From Bacteroidetes bacterium 43-16 (GTDB lineage Bacteria > Bacteroidota > Bacteroidia > Chitinophagales > Chitinophagaceae), in contig MKTB01000004.1 in NCBI GenBank assembly GCA_001897525.1, forward strand, positions 120,010 through 184,009: DNA of 64,000 nt, in the 5' to 3' direction. Positions 57,635 through 64,000 of this stretch are shown piece by piece. The position numbers were made by a program, and so were the translations under genes. Every line of letters begins with the position of its first letter. Position 1 is the first letter of the stretch. The notes beneath the pieces were generated by a model, which was given only the letters and a program-made list of their open reading frames with translations, did not search any database and was not told the DNA's origin.

Positions 57635-59062
57635 ATGTTTGATGATGATTGGAATGACGACGACGATTTTGCAGGTAGCATCGAAGAGCTGTTATCGCAA
57701 TATGAATCACTAAAAAATGGCCTGGCTGAGCGTTTTTGGAATGAGCAGGAGTTTGAACTGGTCATAGATTATTTTTACCAGAACGGCCAGGAATCTGAGG
57801 CGCTTATGGCCTGCGAGCTGGCGCTGGTACACCACCCCTTTTCTTCCGAGTTTTATATGCTCAAGGCGGAATTACTCTTCCAGGCCCAGAAATACCGGCA
57901 AGCTATTGCGGTATTAGATGAACTGGACACTAAGGATCAACTCATCATTGATGCGGTCATTTTACGATCAGATATCTTAGTGGCGCAGTTAAAATACGAG
58001 CAGGCGGCAAGCTACCTGGTGGAGATGGCTAAACTATTCACCGGCAAAGAGCAGATCGATATTATGCTTGAGCTGGCAGAGGTTTATGATGAATGTGAGC
58101 GGCTGGATGCTGTGTTCGACACGTTAAAAGCTATTTTGGAGATTGATCCGAACTGTGAAGAGGCGCTGCACAAAATTTGTTATTGGGCAGATTTTGCCGA
58201 AAAGCAGGAAGAAAGCATCGTATTACATCAAAATATCATTGATGCGCATCCTTATAATGCACTGGCCTGGTTCAACCTGGGCTCTGCCTACCAGGGTATG
58301 AAATTATATGAGAAAGCCATTGATGCTTACGAGTTCTGTGTCGCTATTGATGAAAAATTTGAGATCGCTTACCGGAATATGGCGGAAGCTTATATCCGCT
58401 TGAAGTGGTATGATAAAGCGATTGAGTCCCTGGAAAAGAACCTGGAACTGGGCAAACCCGAGGATGTGATCTTTGAAGCGATCGGGCATTGTTTTGAGAA
58501 AAAGAAAAACCTGCCTAAGGCGCGTCATTATTATGTGGAAGCGATTAAGCTGAACCCGACGGATGATGGAATTTACTATAAGATAGGCCAGACCTATGTA
58601 CAGGAGCACAATTGGGATAAGGCACTGAAACAGTTTGCCAAAGCCTATGAGCTCAATAAAGAAAATGTCAATTATTGTCTGGCTTTAGGCGATTGCCTCC
58701 TGCAATTGAATGATGGCCCGGAAGCACTGGCCTGCTATATTTCCGCGATCAAGATCAGGCCCAACTATAAAAAGAGCTGGCTGTCCCTGATCAAAGCCCT
58801 GTACCTCTTCGGCTATTATGAAGAGGCGGCAACGCAGATCAAAGAATCGGCAAATTTCTTTGAGCCTTCGGCAGATTTCATCTATTATGAAGCCCTGATC
58901 TTGTTTGCCAAAGGAAAAAGCAAAGAAGCCATGCTTAAGCTGGAAGATGCCATCGAAGATGCCCCTAGAAAAATTAAGATCATCGAAGAATTACAGCCGG
59001 AGCTGCTACAGCGAAATGCCGTGATCGACCTGATCTCTAAATATAAGAAGACTAAGAAGTAG
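57635..59062 (+). CDS. Cytosolic tetratricopeptide-repeat protein
   Basis: A 475-residue protein without a signal peptide. An acidic N-terminus (MFDDDWNDDDDFAGSIEELL) is followed by about ten TPR units up to the end, for example ALAWFNLGSAYQGMKLYEKAIDAYEFCVAID, EIAYRNMAEAYIRLKWYDKAIESLEKNLEL and NYCLALGDCLLQLNDGPEALACYISAIKIRP. It is probably a protein-protein interaction scaffold. No enzyme domain is visible. Confidence 0.9.
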   Translation: MFDDDWNDDDDFAGSIEELLSQYESLKNGLAERFWNEQEFELVIDYFYQNGQESEALMACELALVHHPFSSEFYMLKAELLFQAQKYRQAIAVLDELDTKDQLIIDAVILRSDILVAQLKYEQAASYLVEMAKLFTGKEQIDIMLELAEVYDECERLDAVFDTLKAILEIDPNCEEALHKICYWADFAEKQEESIVLHQNIIDAHPYNALAWFNLGSAYQGMKLYEKAIDAYEFCVAIDEKFEIAYRNMAEAYIRLKWYDKAIESLEKNLELGKPEDVIFEAIGHCFEKKKNLPKARHYYVEAIKLNPTDDGIYYKIGQTYVQEHNWDKALKQFAKAYELNKENVNYCLALGDCLLQLNDGPEALACYISAIKIRPNYKKSWLSLIKALYLFGYYEEAATQIKESANFFEPSADFIYYEALILFAKGKSKEAMLKLEDAIEDAPRKIKIIEELQPELLQRNAVIDLISKYKKTKK

Positions 59063-59084
59063 CTTTTTTTTGTTTGTTTTTTAG

Positions 59085-59111
59085 AATGCCCATCTAGTTT
59101 AGATGGGCATT
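59085..59111 (+). terminator. Terminator after the TPR gene
   Basis: Perfect 11-bp stem AATGCCCATCT / AGATGGGCATT with loop AGTTT, followed by TATTTTT. Confidence 0.8.
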
Positions 59112-59117
59112 TATTTT

Positions 59118-59125
59118 TACCTTCG
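59118..59125 (+). promoter_or_regulatory. Probable -7 box 4 bases from the purN start (possible leaderless mRNA)
   Basis: TACCTTCG differs from TAnnTTTG at one base. It ends 4 bases before the ATG at 59130 and follows the terminator of the previous gene directly. Confidence 0.45.
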
Positions 59126-59129
59126 CAGC

Positions 59130-59693
59130 ATGAAAAACATCATTCTGTTTGCTTCCGGCGCAGGCTCCAATGTCCAGGCCATTATCGATTTCTTTAAAGA
59201 TAATAAAGAGGTGGTACCTGTAGCGATTGTATGTAATAAACCGGAAGCGGGTGTTTTAAACATTGCCAAAGCACATAATATCCGTACGATATTGATCGAC
59301 AGGAACAGCTTCAAATCTGAAGCATTCGTGGAGCAGCTCAAGGCTTTTAATCCTTCCCTGCTTGTGCTTGCCGGATTTTTATGGAAAGTACCGGATGCTG
59401 TCGTAGCGGCGTTTCCCGATAAGATCATTAATATACACCCTGCCTTATTGCCTAAGTACGGGGGTAAGGGTATGTATGGCAGCCATGTTCACCAATCGGT
59501 GATTGACAACCAGGAGAAAGAAAGTGGTATTACCATTCACTATGTAAATGAACACTACGATGAAGGCAATACCATTATACAAGCCCATTGTACTATTACG
59601 GAAAGCGATACGCCGGAAAGTTTAGCCCAAAAGATTCATCGCCTGGAGCATCATTTCTTCCCGAGAACGATCGAGTTCCTGCTCAGCAATTAA
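59130..59693 (+). CDS. purN: Phosphoribosylglycinamide formyltransferase (PurN)
   Basis: Transfers a formyl group from 10-formyl-THF to GAR in purine synthesis, 187 residues from the ATG at 59130. The N-terminus is MKNIILFASGAGSNVQAI, the folate-binding asparagine and histidine are in IINIHPALLPKYGGKGMYG, and the catalytic aspartate is in HYVNEHYDEGNTI. The earlier start at 59103 lies inside the terminator. It ends convergently with a small lipoprotein gene, overlapping it by 4 bases. Confidence 0.94.
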   Translation: MKNIILFASGAGSNVQAIIDFFKDNKEVVPVAIVCNKPEAGVLNIAKAHNIRTILIDRNSFKSEAFVEQLKAFNPSLLVLAGFLWKVPDAVVAAFPDKIINIHPALLPKYGGKGMYGSHVHQSVIDNQEKESGITIHYVNEHYDEGNTIIQAHCTITESDTPESLAQKIHRLEHHFFPRTIEFLLSN

Positions 59694-60031
59694 TTGCTCC
59701 AGATGGTACTTACATAAGTGGCGTTATCGCAAAAATTCTCGCCATTGATAGTACCATTACCGGCAATACCGCCCAGGTAACCTATTATCTCGCAATTTTC
59801 ATTCAATACGGCCTGGGTATAGTCGGCACCGCAGGTGCCCTGGTCAAATACATATACCTGCTGGTTTTGAAAAGTATATTGCTTCACACTGGCACTGCCG
59901 CTGCATACATCGCCACGCCTGAACTCTTTTACCTGACTCTTAATGCAGGCACTGCCACCTGTTATTGTTTCTGATTTATTGCAGGCAGTAATCATGACCG
60001 ATGCTGCAAGCATGAATAGTACGTGTTTCAT
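59690..60031 (-). CDS. Small cysteine-containing lipoprotein (DUF6970-like)
   Basis: A 113-residue protein, MKHVLFMLAASVMITACNKSE, with lipobox ITAC. The mature domain has five further cysteines (in ACIKS, DVCSG, GTCGAD, ENCEII and NFCDN) and the segments ASVKQYTFQNQQVYVFDQGTCGADY and LGGIAGNGTINGENF. It resembles the DUF6970 family, but the name is from memory and tentative. A second small lipoprotein follows upstream on the same strand. Confidence 0.75.
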   Translation of the reverse strand: MKHVLFMLAASVMITACNKSETITGGSACIKSQVKEFRRGDVCSGSASVKQYTFQNQQVYVFDQGTCGADYTQAVLNENCEIIGYLGGIAGNGTINGENFCDNATYVSTIWSN

Positions 60032-60060
60032 ATGGAGGGGATTAATAGGGTTATATGAGT

Positions 60061-60291
60061 TTATTGAGCGCGGATTCCCTGCGTGGCCGCTATACAGGCA
60101 TTACAATATTCTTTGCCATCGCAACCGATCACGCCGGGACAATTCTCGGGGCAGGCCTTATCTTTGTACTCCTCGTATAGCTTTTTATCAAAACAGCTGG
60201 AATGGGAACCGTCTTTCTTACAAGCGGTCAACATAATCGCCAGTAATGTAATACTGAGCAAAAAAGCGGCTATTGGTTTTAGTGTTTTCAT
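60061..60291 (-). CDS. Small Kazal-like cysteine-rich lipoprotein
   Basis: From the ATG at 60291, 76 residues: MKTLKPIAAFLLSITLLAIMLTACKKDGS carries the lipoprotein signal (lipobox LTAC). The mature part has six cysteines in the pattern CPENCPGVIGCDGKEYCNACIAATQGI, which matches a Kazal-type protease-inhibitor-like fold (C...C.G..GCDGK.YCN.C.A). It lies upstream of the previous small lipoprotein on the same strand. The role is unknown. An earlier start at 60342 adds 17 residues. Confidence 0.75.
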   Translation of the reverse strand: MKTLKPIAAFLLSITLLAIMLTACKKDGSHSSCFDKKLYEEYKDKACPENCPGVIGCDGKEYCNACIAATQGIRAQ

Positions 60292-60332
60292 ATAGAAGAT
60301 TTTATAAAGGTTCAAATAATAAGACGCAAAAA

Positions 60333-60364
60333 AATACCCCAACGCTTAGCGGGCGAGGGGTATT
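60333..60364 (-). terminator. Terminator after dnaE
   Basis: AATACCCC and GGGGTATT pair as an 8-bp stem around a loop that contains its own small CGC-TTA-GCG stem. It follows the dnaE stop on the minus strand and ends in TTTTTTT. Confidence 0.75.
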
Positions 60365-60416
60365 ATATTAAAAAATTATCCGGTCTGAATAAAGCAGGCC
60401 GGAAGTACCTATTCCC

Positions 60417-63400
60417 TTAATTGGGCACTACTCTGTATTCCAGTAAATTACTTTCGGTCATTTCTACCAGGTGATCGATCAGGTCATCGGTGAGCAGGAT
60501 GGAACTTTTATTATCTGAATCTAATTTGAGATCTCCCTGCTCGGTAGCCACTAATACTTCCAGTTCACAATCGCCTCCTCCGGGCACAAAATTCCTCTTC
60601 AGCAGATCAATGAGGTCATTATTCAATAATTCGAAGCTGGTCCTGATCCGTATGGCCTTGGTAAAGCGCTTTCTCACCTCATCCATCAGCATCATATCCT
60701 GGATCTTCAATTCAAAGGTTCCGGGACGGAATCTTTGCTCCTGGTAGCGACCAATAATAACGATCTTCTGATCTTCGGACAAAAAGTTACCGTACTTCAC
60801 ATAATCTTCTTTCCAGAGAAATATTTCTTTGAATCCGCTGAAATCATTCAGGGTAAACCTGCCGTATTTATCTCCTTTTTTGGTGAGCAGATGCAGGGGA
60901 TTGCTGATATAGCCCATCACACGCACCGGGCGATCTATCAGCTGATCGAGATCGGCGAGATCAGAGATCTGGTAGTTGTTTTTCTCAAAGCGGAAATTGT
61001 CCAGCGGATGGCCGCTCAGGAAGATCCCGATCACTTCTTTTTCGTAATTCAGGCGGTCTGCCAGGGACCAGGGTTCAGTTTTAGGAATATCCGGGTGTTT
61101 GGTTTCCGGCATTTCCATATCGCCAAAGAGGCTGATGGTGTTCATCGCGGCATCGGCCTGCACCTGCTGGCCATAGCGGATGATCTTGGACAAAAAGGTC
61201 TCACCGTCCTGTCCCACCTGGAAATATTGTGCGCGGTGCATATTATCAAAGCTGTCAAAACCTCCGCCATAGGCCAGGCTTTCCAATGATTTTTTATTGA
61301 CCGTCCTTTGGTTCACCCGGGTGATGAGGTCAAAAATATCTTTATAAGCTCCGTTCTCGTTTCTTTCTTTGATCAGGTCTTCTACTGCGGCCTCACCTAC
61401 ACCTTTTAAAGCGCCCAGCCCAAAGCGGATAATCCCCTCTTTATTCACAGAGAACCCTTTAATGGACTCATTGGCATCTGGACCTAAAACCTGTAATCCC
61501 ATACGCTGGCATTCTTCCATGAAGAAGGTGATCTTATCAATACTGTTAGCATTGTTCATCACCGCTGCCATGTACTCGCTGGGATAGTGTGCTTTTAAAT
61601 AAGCGGTCTGGAAGGCCACGAAGGCATAACAGGTGGAGTGCGATTTGTTGAAGGCATACTGTGCGAAGGCTTCCCAGTCGGTCCAGATCTTGTCCAGGAC
61701 TTTGGCATCATGCCCTTTGGCCACGGCACCTTCTACAAACTTGCCTTTCATTTTGTCCAGGGTAGCACGGTCTTTTTTACCCATAGCTTTACGCAATACA
61801 TCGGCATCACCTTTGGTAAAGCCGCCAATCTTCTGGGAAAGCAACATCACCTGCTCCTGGTACACGGTAATACCGTAACTCTCGGCAAGGAACTCTTCCA
61901 TCTCGGGTAAGTCATAGGTAATCTCTTCTTCTCCATGCTTACGCTTAATAAAGTTGGGGATGTAGGCCAGCGGACCGGGCCGGTACAAGGCGTTCATCGC
62001 GATGAGATCGGCAAATTTATCGGGCTTCAGATCCCGTAAGTGCTTCTGCATACCTGGACTCTCAAACTGGAAGGTCGCATTGGTATCGCCTCTCTGGTAG
62101 AGTTCATAGGTCTTTTCATCGTCCAGGGGAATGCCATCGATATCAATATCAAGATTATAGTTCATCTTGATCAGGTTCAGGGCATCCCTGATAATGGAAA
62201 GGGTTTTCAAACCCAAAAAGTCCATCTTGATCACCCCTGCATCCTCGATGATCTTACCTTCGTATTGGGTGATCAGTAAGTTGACATCTTTAGCCATACT
62301 CACCGGGATGAGGTCAGACAGATCCTGCGGGGCAATGATGATACCTGCGGCATGGATACCCGTATTACGGACGGATCCTTCCAGCTTCTCGGCCTCGTGC
62401 AATACCTTGGCGGCATCATCGGTACCCTTATACAGTTCCCGGATCTTAAGGATGTTTTCTATATCCTCTGGACCGTAACCTTCTTTATCTTCGAGGGACT
62501 TGTCCCCGTTCTTTGCTTCTTTAGTGGTAATAGGTGCATGCAATACACGGCTCAGTTTAGTACCCGGCTTGTCCGGCACCAGTTTGGCCAGGGCATTGGA
62601 ATCCTGCAACGGAAAATCCAGTACCCGCGCCACATCCTTGATACTCATCTTAGCGGCCATGGTACCATAGGTAACGATATGCGCTACCTGGTTTTTACCA
62701 TATTTGTCCACTACATAATCGATCACGCGCTGGCGGCCTTCATCATCGAAATCGGTATCGATATCGGGCATGGACTTACGGTCGGGGTTCAGGAAACGCT
62801 CAAACAGGAGGTTGTACTTAATGGGGTCGATATTGGTGATCCCGATACAATAGGCTACTGCAGAGCCTGCAGCGGAACCACGGCCGGGGCCGATGAATAC
62901 GCCCAGGTCGCGACCCGCTTTAATAAAATCGGATACGATGAGGAAGTAACCGGCAAAACCCATTGTGCGTATGGTGAACAGCTCAAAATTGATCCGCTCC
63001 TCGATATCGGGGGTGATCTCTTTGTAGCGCTCATGTGCTCCTTTCCAGGTCAGGTGCATCAGGTAAGCATCCTGGTCATTGTTAAACTCATCCGGAACCA
63101 CGAAGTTGGGCAGTAAGATATCGCGCTTTAACTGTAAGGGCTTGATCTTATCCACGATCATCTGGGTATTGTCCAGGGCTTCCGGGATATCGGCAAATAC
63201 GGCCGACATTTCGGAAGTATTTTTGAAATAGAACTGGTCATTCCAGAAAGCAAAACGTGTTCCTTTCCTGGATTCGCCATCATCATTGAATTCTTTATTG
63301 GTAGGGGTAGCCTGTTTTTCCCCGGTATTGATACACAAAAGGATATCATGGGCGTTAGAGTCTTCCTGCTCCACGTAGTGGGAGTCATTGGAGGCAATAA

Positions 63401-64000
63401 CGGGTACATTATATTTTTTCGCAAATTTCAGCAGTACGGCATTTACCTGCTCCTGCTCGGGCATATCATGACGCTGCAGCTCTACATAGTAGTCTTCGCC
63501 AAACAGGTCCAGCCACCATTTGAACAGGACCTCTGCTTCTTCTTCTCCTTTGTACAGGATGGCCTGCGGCACTTCGGCACCGATACAACAGGTGGTCGCG
63601 ATCAGGCCTTCATGGTATTTCAATACCAGTTCCTTATCGATACGCGGATATTTACCGTACAAGCCTTCCATATAGCCCAGGGAGCAGAGCTTGGTCAGGT
63701 TCTGGTAGCCTTTTTCATCTTTTGCCAGGAATAGCTGGTGGTAACGTTTATCGCGGCCTTCTTCGCGCTTAAAACTGGTCTTATGCCGGTCGGCGACCAG
63801 GTAGAATTCACAGCCTACGATGGGCTTTACTACGGGCTCTTTGATCTCTTTACCGTTTTCATCGGTACCCACGACCTTGGTATTCTTCCAGGCTTCTGAT
63901 ACAAACTGGAACACACCGAACATATTACCGTGATCGGTGATCGCCACCGCCGGCATATTATCTTTCTGTGCTTTTTTGTACAATTTGCCTATGTTGGACG
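60417..64000 (-). CDS. dnaE: DNA polymerase III alpha subunit (5' end cut by window edge)
   Basis: Replicative DNA polymerase. The frame is open to base 64000 and reads SNIGKLYKKAQKDNMPAVAITDHGNM, the PHP domain N-terminus, so about 20 residues of the protein lie outside. A TTG at 63983 is an internal codon, not a start. PHP (about 1-220), the C-family polymerase palm with PDIDTDFDDEGRQRVIDYV and GPGRGSAAGSAVAYC, the fingers and helix-hairpin-helix, and the C-terminal OB-fold (PVRVMGYISNPLHLLTKKGDKYGRFTLNDFSG) are all visible in about 1195 residues. Confidence 0.97.
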   Translation of the reverse strand, partial: SNIGKLYKKAQKDNMPAVAITDHGNMFGVFQFVSEAWKNTKVVGTDENGKEIKEPVVKPIVGCEFYLVADRHKTSFKREEGRDKRYHQLFLAKDEKGYQNLTKLCSLGYMEGLYGKYPRIDKELVLKYHEGLIATTCCIGAEVPQAILYKGEEEAEVLFKWWLDLFGEDYYVELQRHDMPEQEQVNAVLLKFAKKYNVPVIASNDSHYVEQEDSNAHDILLCINTGEKQATPTNKEFNDDGESRKGTRFAFWNDQFYFKNTSEMSAVFADIPEALDNTQMIVDKIKPLQLKRDILLPNFVVPDEFNNDQDAYLMHLTWKGAHERYKEITPDIEERINFELFTIRTMGFAGYFLIVSDFIKAGRDLGVFIGPGRGSAAGSAVAYCIGITNIDPIKYNLLFERFLNPDRKSMPDIDTDFDDEGRQRVIDYVVDKYGKNQVAHIVTYGTMAAKMSIKDVARVLDFPLQDSNALAKLVPDKPGTKLSRVLHAPITTKEAKNGDKSLEDKEGYGPEDIENILKIRELYKGTDDAAKVLHEAEKLEGSVRNTGIHAAGIIIAPQDLSDLIPVSMAKDVNLLITQYEGKIIEDAGVIKMDFLGLKTLSIIRDALNLIKMNYNLDIDIDGIPLDDEKTYELYQRGDTNATFQFESPGMQKHLRDLKPDKFADLIAMNALYRPGPLAYIPNFIKRKHGEEEITYDLPEMEEFLAESYGITVYQEQVMLLSQKIGGFTKGDADVLRKAMGKKDRATLDKMKGKFVEGAVAKGHDAKVLDKIWTDWEAFAQYAFNKSHSTCYAFVAFQTAYLKAHYPSEYMAAVMNNANSIDKITFFMEECQRMGLQVLGPDANESIKGFSVNKEGIIRFGLGALKGVGEAAVEDLIKERNENGAYKDIFDLITRVNQRTVNKKSLESLAYGGGFDSFDNMHRAQYFQVGQDGETFLSKIIRYGQQVQADAAMNTISLFGDMEMPETKHPDIPKTEPWSLADRLNYEKEVIGIFLSGHPLDNFRFEKNNYQISDLADLDQLIDRPVRVMGYISNPLHLLTKKGDKYGRFTLNDFSGFKEIFLWKEDYVKYGNFLSEDQKIVIIGRYQEQRFRPGTFELKIQDMMLMDEVRKRFTKAIRIRTSFELLNNDLIDLLKRNFVPGGGDCELEVLVATEQGDLKLDSDNKSSILLTDDLIDHLVEMTESNLLEYRVVPN

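Noticed and set aside
60417..63983. dnaE starting at the TTG at 63983
   Set aside because: The reading frame and PHP homology continue upstream to the window edge, so this is an internal codon.

Overview
The window is an ordinary chromosomal stretch of a Bacteroidota bacterium, most likely Chitinophagaceae or a near relative. The evidence is the recurring -7 promoter element TAnnTTTG in front of many genes, the lack of purine-rich ribosome binding sites, several lipoproteins with an N-terminal lipobox, the FtsE/LolD-type ABC proteins, an RluA synthase with a long N-terminal extension, and a kdp locus with a porin, a free-standing KdpD sensor half and a sigma-54 regulator. The genus cannot be fixed from sequence alone.

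Layout. 0-3 kb: phosphate transport pair (DUF47/PhoU-like and PiT), gamma carbonic anhydrase, thymidylate synthase. 3-9.4 kb: a small exported protein with a non-ATG start, then a complete RND tripartite efflux operon. 9.4-29.3 kb: housekeeping genes: queE, uppP, ftsE-like and lolD-like ABC ATPases, a 3-hydroxyacyl-CoA dehydrogenase, dcd, pth, two TonB-C-domain proteins, a DEAD-box helicase, a GT4 glycosyltransferase, an RluA-type synthase, meaB, an aspartate aminotransferase, hisS, tadA and a MurC/Mpl-like ligase. 29.3-45 kb: a potassium island. It holds kdpF-kdpA-kdpB-kdpC, a porin, an N-terminal KdpD half, a HAMP/PAS histidine kinase, a sigma-54 NtrC-type regulator, Kup, KdpE and a C-terminal KdpD half. 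45-50.3 kb: an AT-rich accessory segment with a KAP-type membrane NTPase and an unknown partner, an acetyltransferase, orphan small proteins and a tRNA-Arg(ACG). 50.4-64 kb: housekeeping again: DUF1801, a beta-helix lipoprotein, a LuxR-type regulator, cobalamin adenosyltransferase, ispE, fabH, fabG, a TPR protein, purN, two small lipoproteins and dnaE (5' end cut off by the window).

How genes work together. MeaB and the cobalamin adenosyltransferase both serve a B12-dependent methylmalonyl-CoA mutase encoded elsewhere. TadA would edit the A34 of tRNA-Arg(ACG) found at 50.2 kb. FabH and FabG are neighbours in fatty acid synthesis. The potassium island combines high-affinity uptake (Kdp), Kup and two regulator pairs, with KdpD split into two genes about 12 kb apart. 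A sigma-54-type promoter stands at the head of the kdp operon, next to the gene for a sigma-54 activator.

Most notable. Seven intergenic arrays of a degenerate 7-bp tandem repeat (consensus about GATAAGT / GAGAAGT) lie between 31 and 49 kb. Five sit a few bases upstream of minus-strand start codons. Three surround a four-helix-bundle protein gene that interrupts the kdp operon in the opposite orientation. This combination looks like a possible undescribed repeat-spreading element, but that reading is inference.
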